From: Catellatospora sp. TT07R-123
Lineage (GTDB): Bacteria > Actinomycetota > Actinomycetes > Mycobacteriales > Micromonosporaceae
Assembly: GCF_018327705.1 (NCBI RefSeq)
Contig: NZ_BNEM01000002.1
Location: 1,922,001 to 1,986,000 of the forward strand
Direction of reading: 5' to 3'
DNA length: 64,000 bases
Position 1 is the first letter of the stretch; each line of letters begins with the position of its first letter. Below, piece by piece: positions 52,816-61,189 of this stretch. Position numbers and translations under genes: made by a program. Below the pieces are notes generated by a model, which was not told the origin of the DNA, searched no databases, and saw only the letters and a program-made list of their open reading frames with translations.

Positions 52816-54564
52816 TCACTCGGCGGTGCGCTCGCGGGCGGCCACCGCCAGCAGTTCCTCGGCGTGGGCGATACCCAGGTCGGAGTCGGGCAGACCGGCC
52901 AGCATGCGGGCCAGCTCGCGCGCCCGCTCGGTCTCCTCGACCACCCGCACGCCACTGGTCGTGATCGCGCCACCGGTGTCCTTGGCCACCACCAGGTGCC
53001 GGTCCGCGAACGCCGCCACCTGCGGCAGGTGGGTCACCACCAGCACCTGGTGGTTGCGGGCCAGCCGGGCCAGCCGACGGCCGATCTCGACCGCCGCCCG
53101 GCCGCCGACCCCGGAGTCGACCTCGTCGAACACGAGCGTGGGCGGGCCGCCGACCCCGGCGAACACGACCTCGATCGCGAGCATCACGCGTGACAGCTCA
53201 CCGCCGGAGGCGCCCTTCTGCAGCGGCAGCGCGGGCGCGCCCGGGTGGGCCAGCAGGCGCAGTTCGATGTCGTCGGCGCCGTCGGGGGTCACGCCCGACT
53301 CGACCCCGCCGACCACCAGGCTGACGTCACCGGCCGGACGCGGCACGACCAGCACCTGGATGCGGGCGTGCGGCATGGCCAGGCCGGCCAGCTCGACGGT
53401 CACCTTGTCGGCGAACCGGCCGGCCGCCTCCAGCCGCGCCGCGCGCAGCTTCTCGGCGACCACGGCGACCTCACCGGCGAGCCGGTTCAGCTCGCGCTCC
53501 AGCTCCTCCAGGAGCTCGTCGGAGGTGTCCAGCGCCGACAGGCGCGCCTTGGCGTGCTCGGCCCAGGCGATGACGCCCTCGACGTCGTCGGCGTACTTGC
53601 GGGTCAGGGAGCGCAGGGCGGCGCGCCGCTCGTAGATGAACTGCAGGCGGGCCGGGTCGGCGTCGAGGCTGGCCAGGTACGTCGACAGCTCCACCGACAC
53701 GTCGCCGAGCAGCGTCGCCGCCTCCTCCAGCCGGGCCGCGTACTCGCCGAGCTTGGTGTCGACGGTCGACTGGGACTCCAGCGTGCGCCGGGCGGTGCCG
53801 ATGAGGCTGGTCGCGTCCTCGCTGTCGGTCTCGCCGCCGCCGGCGATGGCCTGGTGCGCGATGTGGGCGGCCGTGCGCAGCCCCTCGGCGTGTTCGAGCC
53901 GCTGGGCCTCGTTGCGCAGCTCCTCGTCCTCGCCGGGCTGCGGGTCGACCCGCGTGATCTCGTCCAGGCCCAGGCGCAGCAGGTCGGCCTCCTGCGCCCG
54001 CGTACGCGCGTTGGCGCGGCGGTCGGCCAGGTCGTCGGCGACGCCCCGCCAGCGGGTGAACAGCTCCTTGAACTCGACGAGCAGCTTCTCGTGCTCCGGA
54101 CCGGCGAAGCGGTCCAGCGCGCCGCGCTGCTCGGACGGGCGCAGCAGCCGCAGCTGGTCGGACTGCCCGTGCACGGCGACGACCAGCTCGCCGACCTCGC
54201 CGAGCAGCGACACCGGCACGGTGCGGCCGCCGACGAACGCCTTGGAGCGGCCCTCGATGGTGACGGTGCGGCTCATGAGCAGGCTGCCGTCGACGTCGGC
54301 CTCCGCCCCGGCGTCGGCGACCCGCGCCGACACGGCGGTGGCGGCGTGCCCGCCCAGCCGCAGCCGGCCCTCGACCGACGCCCGGCCCGGATCCTGCCGG
54401 ACCCGGCCCGCGTCCGCCCGGCCGCCGAAGAGGAGCCCGAGCCCGGTGACGACCATGGTCTTGCCGGCCCCGGTCTCGCCTGTGATGACGTTCATGCCAC
54501 GGGTCAGCGGGAGCGTGGTGTCCTCGATGACGCCGAGACCGGTGATGCGCAACTCTTCCAGCAC
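52816..54564 (-). CDS. recN: DNA repair protein RecN
   Basis: 582 residues from the GTG at 54564. SMC-like ATPase: Walker A VITGETGAGKTMVVTGL near residue 30, a central coiled coil (about 150-370, including the conserved turn), the ABC signature GASGGELSRVMLAIEVV and Walker B TLVFDEVDSGVGG. RecN holds broken DNA ends together in double-strand break repair. It follows nadK with 60 bases between; no LexA-type box (TCGAAC-N4-GTTCGA) is seen there, so SOS control at this point is not supported. Confidence 0.97.
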   Translation of the reverse strand: MLEELRITGLGVIEDTTLPLTRGMNVITGETGAGKTMVVTGLGLLFGGRADAGRVRQDPGRASVEGRLRLGGHAATAVSARVADAGAEADVDGSLLMSRTVTIEGRSKAFVGGRTVPVSLLGEVGELVVAVHGQSDQLRLLRPSEQRGALDRFAGPEHEKLLVEFKELFTRWRGVADDLADRRANARTRAQEADLLRLGLDEITRVDPQPGEDEELRNEAQRLEHAEGLRTAAHIAHQAIAGGGETDSEDATSLIGTARRTLESQSTVDTKLGEYAARLEEAATLLGDVSVELSTYLASLDADPARLQFIYERRAALRSLTRKYADDVEGVIAWAEHAKARLSALDTSDELLEELERELNRLAGEVAVVAEKLRAARLEAAGRFADKVTVELAGLAMPHARIQVLVVPRPAGDVSLVVGGVESGVTPDGADDIELRLLAHPGAPALPLQKGASGGELSRVMLAIEVVFAGVGGPPTLVFDEVDSGVGGRAAVEIGRRLARLARNHQVLVVTHLPQVAAFADRHLVVAKDTGGAITTSGVRVVEETERARELARMLAGLPDSDLGIAHAEELLAVAARERTAE

Positions 54565-54624
54565 AGCAGATGACAGTAGTCCGCCCCTGTGACACTGTCA
54601 CGCTGGGAGGGGCGCGTCACCTGC

Positions 54625-55527
54625 TCAGTGGGCACCGTGACGGCCGCCGTGACCCCGCCAGCCCTCCACCGGGAGCCCGAACTTGGCCACCAGCCGGTCG
54701 GTGAACGGCTGCGGCCGCAGCCGCGCCACCCGCACCGGCAGCGCCCCTCGGCGCACCGTGACCTGCGCTCCCGGCGGCAGATGGAAGACGCGGCGCCCGT
54801 CGGCGCACATCACCGCCTGCTCGGTGTACGGGTCGATGGTGATCTGGATCAGCGAGCTGGGCGCGGTCACCAGCGGGCGGCTGAACAGCGCGTGCGCGCT
54901 GATCGGCACCAGCAGCAGCGCCTCCACCTGCGGCCACACCACCGGCCCGCCCGCCGAGAACGCGTACGCCGTAGAGCCTGTCGGAGTGGCGCACACCACG
55001 CCGTCGCAGCCGTAGCGCGACAGCGGGCGACCGTCCACATCGACCAGCAGCTCCAGCATCCGCTCCCGGCTGGCCTTCTCGACGCTGACCTCGTTGAGCG
55101 CCCAGGACTCGGCGATCGTCTCGCCCGCCAGTTCGGCGGAGACGTCGATGGTCAGCCGCTCCTCGACGCTGTAGGCGCGCGCCACCACGTCGCGTACGGC
55201 CAGGTCCAGGTCGGCGATCTCGGCCTCGGCCAGGAACCCGACCCGGCCCAGGTTGATGCCCAGCAGCGGGGCGCCCTCCGGGCGCGCCAGCTCCGCGGCA
55301 CGCAGCAGCGTGCCGTCGCCGCCGATGGCGAACACGATCTCGGCCTCGCGCGCCGCGCAGGCGCCCGAGACCGGGTTCACCCCGGACAGGTCCAGGTCCT
55401 CGGCCTCCTCGGCGACGACCCGTACCGTGAAACCGGCCGCGATCAGGTCGCGGGCCACCGTCCGGGCGTGGTCGGTGGAATCCTTGCGCCCGGTATGGGT
55501 GACCAGCAGCGCCACGCGCTCCGTCAC
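54625..55527 (-). CDS. nadK: NAD kinase
   Basis: 300 residues from the GTG at 55527, overlapping the tlyA stop (GTGA), with a GGGGGAGG SD. Key motifs: FAIGGDGTLLRAAELA (GGDG catalytic site), INLGRVGFLAEAE, and CATPTGSTAYAFSAGGP (NAD-binding). It phosphorylates NAD to NADP with ATP or polyphosphate. The order tlyA-nadK-recN is conserved across actinobacteria. The C-terminal 20 residues are His/Gly-rich and nonconserved. Confidence 0.97.
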   Translation of the reverse strand: MTERVALLVTHTGRKDSTDHARTVARDLIAAGFTVRVVAEEAEDLDLSGVNPVSGACAAREAEIVFAIGGDGTLLRAAELARPEGAPLLGINLGRVGFLAEAEIADLDLAVRDVVARAYSVEERLTIDVSAELAGETIAESWALNEVSVEKASRERMLELLVDVDGRPLSRYGCDGVVCATPTGSTAYAFSAGGPVVWPQVEALLLVPISAHALFSRPLVTAPSSLIQITIDPYTEQAVMCADGRRVFHLPPGAQVTVRRGALPVRVARLRPQPFTDRLVAKFGLPVEGWRGHGGRHGAH

Positions 55528-56363
55528 CGCACCTCCCCCGTCTCGTCGTCCTCGGCCTGCCCGGACCCGACCCCGGCCTCGACGACCGCACGGATGTGCG
55601 CGGGGTCGGCCGCGGGCGCGTCCCGACGGAACCACACGAAGAACTCCACGTTGCCCGACGGGCCCGGCAGCGGGCTGGCGACCACCCCGGCCACACCGAG
55701 GCCCAACTGCGCCGCGGCGGCGGCCACGTCGAGCACCGCGTCGGCCCGCAGCGCCGGATCGCGCACGACCCCGCCCGCGCCGACGCGCTCCTTGCCCACC
55801 TCGAACTGCGGCTTGACCATCAGCACCAGGTCGCCGTCGGTGCACGCGGCCAGCGCGGGCAGCACCAGCCGCAGCGAGATGAACGACAGGTCGGCGACGG
55901 TGAGTTCCACCACGCCGCCGATCAGCTCCGGCGTCAGCGTGCGCACGTTGGTGCGCTCGTGCACCTTCACCCTCTCGTCGGTACGCAGCGACCAGGCGAG
56001 CTGGCCGTAGCCGACGTCGACGGCGACCACCTCGGCCACCCCGGCGCGCAGCAGCACGTCGGTGAAGCCGCCGGTGGACGCCCCGGCGTCCAGGCAGCGG
56101 CGCCCGGCGACGCCCAGCCCCTGCGGGACGAACGCCGCCAGCGCGCCGGCCAGCTTGTGCCCACCCCGGGAGACGTACTCGTCACCCGGGGCGACGTCGA
56201 CGACCCGCACCGCGTCGGCGGGGTCGACCATCGCCGCGGCCTTGTGCGCCGCCGTGCCGCGCACCTCGACCCGGCCCGCGGCGATCAGCTCGCCCGCGTG
56301 GTCACGCGAGCGGGCCAGGCCGCGGCGGACCAGCTCCGCGTCCAGGCGGGTGCGCTTGGCCAC
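55524..56363 (-). CDS. tlyA: rRNA 2'-O-methyltransferase TlyA
   Basis: 279 residues from a GTG at 56363. N-terminal S4 RNA-binding domain (RTRLDAELVRRGLARSRDHA), then an FtsJ-like SAM domain: CLDAGASTGGFTDVLLRAG, VAVDVGYGQLAW and VADLSFISLRLVLP with MVKPQFEVGKE. In mycobacteria TlyA methylates C1409 of 16S and C1920 of 23S rRNA and sensitises to capreomycin. It lies 7 bases after a 75-residue gene and is coupled to nadK. The C-terminal ~15 residues are an acidic tail. Confidence 0.95.
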   Translation of the reverse strand: MAKRTRLDAELVRRGLARSRDHAGELIAAGRVEVRGTAAHKAAAMVDPADAVRVVDVAPGDEYVSRGGHKLAGALAAFVPQGLGVAGRRCLDAGASTGGFTDVLLRAGVAEVVAVDVGYGQLAWSLRTDERVKVHERTNVRTLTPELIGGVVELTVADLSFISLRLVLPALAACTDGDLVLMVKPQFEVGKERVGAGGVVRDPALRADAVLDVAAAAAQLGLGVAGVVASPLPGPSGNVEFFVWFRRDAPAADPAHIRAVVEAGVGSGQAEDDETGEVR

Positions 56364-56370
56364 GGCAGCC

Positions 56371-56598
56371 TCAGGCCGCGTCGATCGCGGTCAGGACCTC
56401 GCGCAGGGTACGGTGCGCCGCCTCGTACGCCTCCAGCTGCTCCGACAGGGGCAGCTCGGCCGCGTTGGCGACCCCGCGCACCGCCGCGTCGACGGCGTGG
56501 TGCCCGGTCGGACCCGGCATGAGCGTCGCCGGGCTCGGCACCGCCCGCGGCGCGGACGCCCCGGTCGAGAACGACAGCGGCAGCTGCGGCGAGCTCAC
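56371..56598 (-). CDS. Small conserved-type protein upstream of tlyA, unknown
   Basis: 75 residues from a GTG that overlaps the phasin-like stop (GTGA). A Pro/Ser-rich N-terminal half and a helical C-terminal half (LSEQLEAYEAAHRTLREVLTAI). No cysteine, signal peptide or known motif. Small proteins of this type commonly sit between a HAD phosphatase and tlyA in actinobacteria. Overlaps on both sides make cotranslation with tlyA likely. Function unknown. Confidence 0.7.
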   Translation of the reverse strand: MSSPQLPLSFSTGASAPRAVPSPATLMPGPTGHHAVDAAVRGVANAAELPLSEQLEAYEAAHRTLREVLTAIDAA

Positions 56599-57338
56599 GA
56601 CCCGGCCTTACCGGCAGCCGCCTTCTTGACGGGCGCCTTCTTCGCCACGGCCTTGACCGCGGTCTTCTGCTCGGCCTTGGCGGGCTCGGCCTTGGCGGGC
56701 TCCGTCTTGGCGGGCTCGGTCTTGGCGGCCGCCTTCGCGACCTTCCTGACCGGCGCCTTCTTCGCCGCCACCGGCACGTCGTCGGCCTTCGGCGCGGCGG
56801 CGGCGACCGGCGCGGCGGCGGGCTCAGCCGCCTTCGCGGGCTCAGCCGCCTTCGCGACAGTGGTCTTGGCCACAGCCTTCTTGGCGACCGCCTTCTTCGC
56901 CACCACGGGCTTCGACGCCGCAGCCGGGACGGGCTCGGCGGCCGAGGCCTGCTCAGCCGGGGTCGCGGCGGCGGGGGCGGCCGACGCGGCGTGGGCCTCG
57001 TGCAGCTCGCGCTCCAGGTCCTCGATCCGGGCGGTCAGCGTGGCGACCTCCTCGGCGGTGGCCAGGCCGACGCGGCCCAGGGCACGGTCGAGCTCCAGCC
57101 GGACGATGCGGGTCACCGCCTCGCGGTTGGCCAGCCCGGTGCTGACCAGGTCCTCGGCCATCGCCTGCAACTGGGTCGCGGTCGCGCCGCTCTTGCCCAG
57201 CAGCTCCTTGGCCGCCTTGCGGACGGTCTTCTCGGCCTTCTTCTTCGACGCCTCGGTGAGCCCGAACGCCAGCTCAAGGTACGCCTTGACCACGTCCTGG
57301 ACCGGTTCGCCCGACTTGGTTGCCACTGCTGTCACCAT
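56595..57338 (-). CDS. Phasin-like coiled-coil protein with Lys/Ala histone-H1-like tail
   Basis: 247 residues from the ATG at 57338 (AGGA-type SD). The N-terminal ~115 residues are helical and phasin-like (GEPVQDVVKAYLELAFGLTE, KKKAEKTVRKAAKELLGK, LTARIEDLERELHEA). The remainder is a Lys/Ala/Pro-rich repeat tail (KPVVAKKAVAKKAVAKTT, KAEPAKAEQ, KKAPVKKAAAGK) like histone H1 or mycobacterial HupB/HBHA tails. It could coat polyhydroxyalkanoate granules, bind DNA, or link both. The basic tail contrasts with the acidic tail of the 58241 gene two genes upstream. Confidence 0.75.
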   Translation of the reverse strand: MVTAVATKSGEPVQDVVKAYLELAFGLTEASKKKAEKTVRKAAKELLGKSGATATQLQAMAEDLVSTGLANREAVTRIVRLELDRALGRVGLATAEEVATLTARIEDLERELHEAHAASAAPAAATPAEQASAAEPVPAAASKPVVAKKAVAKKAVAKTTVAKAAEPAKAAEPAAAPVAAAAPKADDVPVAAKKAPVRKVAKAAAKTEPAKTEPAKAEPAKAEQKTAVKAVAKKAPVKKAAAGKAGS

Positions 57339-57368
57339 CCATCCTGCCGACTGACGCACCCGGAAAGG

Positions 57369-57410
57369 GCCTGCCCGTTGCGCCGCCGTACGGCGGCGCA
57401 ACGGGCAGGC
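57369..57410. terminator. Perfect 42-bp palindrome without loop
   Basis: 57369-57389 is the exact reverse complement of 57390-57410. It lies between the HAD stop (57432) and the phasin-like start (57338), same strand. Probably an intrinsic terminator or attenuator; a protein-binding site is also possible. Confidence 0.75.
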
Positions 57411-57431
57411 TCCGGCCTACGCCGTCCAAAA

Positions 57432-58244
57432 CTACCGTGCCGGCACCGCAGGCGCCGTGAAGAGGCCCCCGAGATCAGCCGCCACATAGGTGGGACGCTG
57501 CTGACCCGAAGCCTTGGCCGCCTCCACCGCGGTGGAGACCCCGGTCAGCACCAGCAGGCTGTCCATGCCCGCGCGGTGCGCCCCGGCGATGTCGGTGTCG
57601 AGCCGGTCGCCGACGACCAGAGCCCGGTGCGCACCGGCCTGGGTCGCGGCGGTGGCGAACAGGCCCGGCTCGGGCTTGCCGACCACCACGTCCGGCTCGC
57701 GCTCCAGCGCCGAGACCAGCACCGCCACCAGCGACCCGTTACCGGGCACGGGCCCGCGCAGAGTCGGCAGCGTACGGTCGGTGTTCGTGGCCACCCACCA
57801 GGCACCCGCCCGGATCGCCACGCACGCCTCGGCCAGCTGCGCCCAGCCCACGTCCGGGCCGAACCCCTGCACCACGGCGCGCGGCTCGTCCTCGGCGCTG
57901 TCGACCAGCCGCAGCCCGGCGTCGGCGACCTCGGCCCGCAGCGCGGCGGCACCGACCACCAGCACCGGCGAGCCGGGCTCCAGTCGCTGCGCCAGCAGCG
58001 CCGCCGCGGCCCCCGCCGAGGTCAGCACCTCGTCGGTCTGGGCGTCGATGCCCATGCCGCGCAGCAGCGCGGCCACCTCACCGGCGCGCCGCGACGCGTT
58101 GTTGGTCGCGAACCGGACCGGCATGCCCTGCGCCCGCAGTTTCGCGAGCGCATCGACCGCCCCGGAAATGGGGCGGTCGATGAGGTAGAGCACGCCGTCG
58201 AGGTCGAAGATGACCAGGTCATATGCCTCGACGAGAGAGGTCAC
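57432..58244 (-). CDS. HAD-superfamily (IIA) sugar-phosphate phosphatase
   Basis: 270 residues from a GTG overlapping the upstream stop (GTGA). HAD motifs: I VIFDLDGVLYLIDRP (nucleophile Asp), II RFATNNASR, III/IV GKPEPGLF and VVGDRLDTDIAGAHRAGM. The large cap between motifs II and III marks class IIA (NagD/glycerol-3-phosphatase-like; the Rv1692 group in mycobacteria). Substrates are usually glycerol phosphate, 4-nitrophenyl phosphate or nucleotides; a specific one cannot be read. It is coupled to the RGG/TPR gene and ends at the 42-bp palindrome. Confidence 0.92.
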   Translation of the reverse strand: MTSLVEAYDLVIFDLDGVLYLIDRPISGAVDALAKLRAQGMPVRFATNNASRRAGEVAALLRGMGIDAQTDEVLTSAGAAAALLAQRLEPGSPVLVVGAAALRAEVADAGLRLVDSAEDEPRAVVQGFGPDVGWAQLAEACVAIRAGAWWVATNTDRTLPTLRGPVPGNGSLVAVLVSALEREPDVVVGKPEPGLFATAATQAGAHRALVVGDRLDTDIAGAHRAGMDSLLVLTGVSTAVEAAKASGQQRPTYVAADLGGLFTAPAVPAR

Positions 58245-60862
58245 GAGGCCGCGTCCGCCTTCCGCTCGGTGGTCCCGGCCGGCGCCGAGGGCTGCTGGTC
58301 CTCCTCATCGGAGTCCTCGCCGTCCTCGTCCTCGTCATCTTCGTCATCTTCGTCGTCGTCTTCGTCGTCGTCTTCGTCGTCGAGGTCGTCCTCATCCTCG
58401 TCGTCGTAGTCGTCGTCCTCGTCATCTTCGTCGTCATCTTCGTCGTCGTCTTCGTCGTCGTCTTCGTCGTCGTAGTCCTCGTCGTCCTCGTCCTCATCGG
58501 ACTCGGCACCCTCGGCGGACGCGCGGGCGACGGGGCGGTCGTCGTCCTCATCGGACTCGTCCGCCAGCTCGACGCCGTCGAGCTCCAGCAGGCGCTCGGC
58601 CGCGTCGGTCACCGCCTCGGTGTCGGCGGCAGCGGCCTTCGTGAACCACTCCCGCGCCTCGTCGGTACGGCCCGAGGCCAGCAGCGCGTCGGCATAGGCG
58701 TACCGCAGCCGCGGCGCCCAGTCCTCAGTCGACTCGACGGTCAGCTCGCGCACCTGCAGCATCGCGGCCGCCGCGTCGTGCTGACCCATGTCGCTACGCG
58801 CCCCGGCGGCGACGATGAGCAGCTCCAGGGCCTCGCCCTGGCTCATCTTGTCGCGCTCGGCCGCGCGGAACAGGTCGATCGCCTTCTCCGGCCGGCCCAG
58901 GGCCCGCTCGCAGTCGGCCAGGACGGCCAGGTGCGTCTGCCGCCCGGTCATCCGGTGGTACGTGCGCAGCTCCGCGATGGCGCTGGCCCAGTCCCCGGCC
59001 TGGTACGCCGCCAGCCCGACCGCCTCGCGGACCACCGCGATGCGCGAGGCCAGCCGGCGTGCGGCCAGCGCGTGCTGCAGCGCCTGCTCCGGGTCGTCGT
59101 CCAGCAGCTGGCCCGTGGCGACCAGGTGCTTGGCCACGGTGTCGGCTACGGGCTTGGCCAGCGACAGCAGCTCGGCCCGGACGTCGGCGTCCAGGTCGGA
59201 CGCGGAGATGTCGGCGGGCAGCGCCGGACTGGCACCGCTCGTGACGTCCTCGCGGTCCTCGCGCGGCGCGCGCTCCTCGCTGCTCTTGAACCCGGCACGG
59301 TCCTCGGTGCGGGGGGCGAACTCGCGCCGCTCGCCACCGCGGTCACGGTCGCCGCCGGAGCGGAAGCCGCCACGGTCGCCACCACCGTCGCGCGAGAACC
59401 CGCCCTCACGACGGTCACCGCCGCCGCCGTAGCTCGGCCGGTCACCGCCGCTGCGGAAGCCACCCTCACGGCGCTCGCCGCCGCCGGTACGCTCGCGGTC
59501 GCCGCCGGAACGGAACCCGCCCTCACGGCGGTCGCCACCCGGACGGCCCTCACGGTTGAAACCGCCCTCACGGCGCTCGCCGCCGCCGAAGCGCTCCCGG
59601 TCGCCGCCGGGGCGGAAGCCGCCCTCACGGCGCTCACCGAACGAGGAGCCGCCGCGGTAGCCGCCACGGTCGTCGGACGGACGGCGGAAGCCGCCCTCAC
59701 GACGGTCGCCACCGGTACGCTCCCGGTCGCCACCGGAACGCTCGCCACCGCCGGAACGGAACCCGCCCTCACGACGGTCACCGCCGCCGCCGTAGCTCGG
59801 CCGGTCGCCACCACGGTTGAAACCGCCCTCACGACGGTCACCACCGGAACGGAAGCCGCCACGGTCGCCGCCGGAACGCTCGCCGCCGCCGGAACGGAAC
59901 CCGCCCTCACGACGGTCACCGCCGCCGCCGTAGCTCGGCCGGTCACCGCCGCTGCGGAAGCCGCCCTCACGACGGTCGCCACCGCCGCCGTAGCTCGGCC
60001 GGTCACCGCCCGAACGGAACCCGCCCTCACGGCGCTCGCCGCCGGGACGTCCCTCACGGTTGAAGCCGCCCTCGCGGCGGTCGCCGCCGGAACGCTCGCC
60101 ACCGCCGGAACGGAACCCGCCCTCACGACGGTCACCGCCGCCGCCGTAGCTCGGCCGGTCGCCACCACGGTTGAAACCGCCCTCACGACGGTCACCACCG
60201 GAACGGAAGCCGCCACGGTCGCCGCCGGAACGCTCGCCGCCGCCGGAACGGAACCCGCCCTCACGACGGTCACCGCCGCCGCCGTAGCTCGGCCGGTCAC
60301 CGCCGCTGCGGAAGCCGCCCTCACGACGGTCGCCACCGCCGCCGTAGCTCGGCCGGTCACCGCCCGAACGGAACCCGCCCTCACGGCGCTCGCCACTGCC
60401 GTAGTTCGGCCGGTCGCCGCCGGAGCGGAAGCCGCCCTCACGACGGTCACCACCGCCGCCGTAGCTCGGGCGGTCACCACCGGAGCGGAAGCCACCACCC
60501 TCGCGGCGGTCGCCGCCGGGACGTCCCTCACGGTTGAAGCCGCCCTCGCGACGCTCGCCGGATGCCGGCCGGTCGCCGCCGCTGCGGAAACCGCCCTCGC
60601 GGCGCTCGCCGCCGCCGCTGAAACCGCCGCGCGAACCGCCGGTGCTGCCGCCGCTGCTGCCGCCGGAACGGAAGCCGCCTCGGTCACCGGTGCCCTTGGC
60701 CCGGTCGTAGCCGCCGTCGAAGCCGCGGGCGCGATCGCCGTCGCGGCGGAAGCCCTCACGCTTACCGTGGGAGCGGTCGTACCCGCCCCGGTCGCCGCGC
60801 TGTCCACCAGCGTCGCCGCCGGAATGCCCTCGCTCGCCGCGGGGCTTGTCTTCTGAAGTCAC
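58241..60862 (-). CDS. RGG-repeat, TPR and poly-acidic protein encoded next to the rRNA operon
   Basis: 873 residues from the GTG at 60862 (SD AGGAAGG). Three parts: residues ~25-540 are Arg/Gly-rich with more than 20 copies of variants of GGDRREGGFRSGGDRPSYGG (RGG/RG boxes with Phe and Tyr); ~550-750 is an ordered helical TPR-like domain (DPEQALQHALAARRLASRIA, GDWASAIAELRTYHRMTG, RTDEAREWFTKAAAADTEAV); ~765-860 is an almost pure Asp/Glu tail with a few Tyr. The mix of a cationic aromatic RGG region and a polyanionic tail is that of phase-separating RNA-binding proteins. It lies just behind the 5S gene, same strand. Function not known; RNA or ribosome binding is inferred. Confidence 0.88.
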   Translation of the reverse strand: MTSEDKPRGERGHSGGDAGGQRGDRGGYDRSHGKREGFRRDGDRARGFDGGYDRAKGTGDRGGFRSGGSSGGSTGGSRGGFSGGGERREGGFRSGGDRPASGERREGGFNREGRPGGDRREGGGFRSGGDRPSYGGGGDRREGGFRSGGDRPNYGSGERREGGFRSGGDRPSYGGGGDRREGGFRSGGDRPSYGGGGDRREGGFRSGGGERSGGDRGGFRSGGDRREGGFNRGGDRPSYGGGGDRREGGFRSGGGERSGGDRREGGFNREGRPGGERREGGFRSGGDRPSYGGGGDRREGGFRSGGDRPSYGGGGDRREGGFRSGGGERSGGDRGGFRSGGDRREGGFNRGGDRPSYGGGGDRREGGFRSGGGERSGGDRERTGGDRREGGFRRPSDDRGGYRGGSSFGERREGGFRPGGDRERFGGGERREGGFNREGRPGGDRREGGFRSGGDRERTGGGERREGGFRSGGDRPSYGGGGDRREGGFSRDGGGDRGGFRSGGDRDRGGERREFAPRTEDRAGFKSSEERAPREDREDVTSGASPALPADISASDLDADVRAELLSLAKPVADTVAKHLVATGQLLDDDPEQALQHALAARRLASRIAVVREAVGLAAYQAGDWASAIAELRTYHRMTGRQTHLAVLADCERALGRPEKAIDLFRAAERDKMSQGEALELLIVAAGARSDMGQHDAAAAMLQVRELTVESTEDWAPRLRYAYADALLASGRTDEAREWFTKAAAADTEAVTDAAERLLELDGVELADESDEDDDRPVARASAEGAESDEDEDDEDYDDEDDDEDDDEDDDEDDEDDDYDDEDEDDLDDEDDDEDDDEDDEDDEDEDGEDSDEEDQQPSAPAGTTERKADAAS
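59300..60650 (-). repeat. Coding tandem repeats of the RGG region
   Basis: GC-rich degenerate repeats of about 18-60 bp encoding the RGG boxes. Within them 59733-60040 and 60087-60394 (offset 354 bp, 118 codons) look identical by eye, a recent in-frame duplication. Assembly of this stretch with short reads would be error-prone. Confidence 0.88.
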
Positions 60863-60909
60863 GGGTACATCCTTCCTGATGCGGCCGAAAAACGGCGGCA
60901 CAACGCACA

Positions 60910-60940
60910 CGAGGGCCTACCCCTGGCGGGGAGGCCCTCG
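60910..60940 (-). terminator. Terminator hairpin of the rRNA operon
   Basis: A 9-bp stem (60910-60918 with 60932-60940) continued by CCCC/GGGG, located 15 bases after the 5S gene and before the RGG/TPR gene. Confidence 0.75.
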
Positions 60941-60954
60941 TATGGAACGTTTGT

Positions 60955-61071
60955 CCGGCGGTGTCCTACTCTCCCACAACGTCCCCGTTGCAGTACCATC
61001 GGCGCTGGAGGGCTTAGCTTCCGGGTTCGGAATGTTTCCGGGCGTTTCCCCTCCGCCATGACCGCCGTAAC
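60955..61071 (-). rRNA. rrf: 5S ribosomal RNA
   Basis: About 117 bases. The 5' end GTTACGGCGGTCATGGCG and the 3' end ACACCGCCGGACAA pair as helix I; the internal CCGAACCCGGAAGCTAAG is the universal 5S loop region. Read on the minus strand after 23S. Ends are accurate to a few bases. Confidence 0.95.
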
Positions 61072-61189
61072 ACTATCAACATATCAACCCTTGCCTACGA
61101 CACCGAACGGTGGAGGCGGTTGCATGCCGTGATGTGCATGGTGGACGCGAGCGTTTCTTTGCGCAGCTTCTGACGTAAAGATAGTTAGG
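61072..61189 (-). other. 23S-5S internal spacer
   Basis: 118 bases between 23S and 5S. No tRNA gene is seen. It probably carries the processing stems of both rRNAs. Confidence 0.7.

Noticed and set aside
54565-54624. SOS box before recN
   Set aside because: Only a GTGACA/TGTCAC palindrome is present; it does not match the actinobacterial LexA consensus.
59300-60650. Possible CRISPR array
   Set aside because: Repeats are variable, codon-phased and without unique spacers; they encode RGG boxes. The 36-bp repeat in scpB is likewise coding.
58223-60856. 877-codon open frame antisense to the RGG/TPR gene, and another at 59146-60807 in a further minus-strand frame
   Set aside because: They arise from GC-rich repeats without stop codons; the minus-strand frame has the SD, the folded TPR domain and coupling to the HAD gene.
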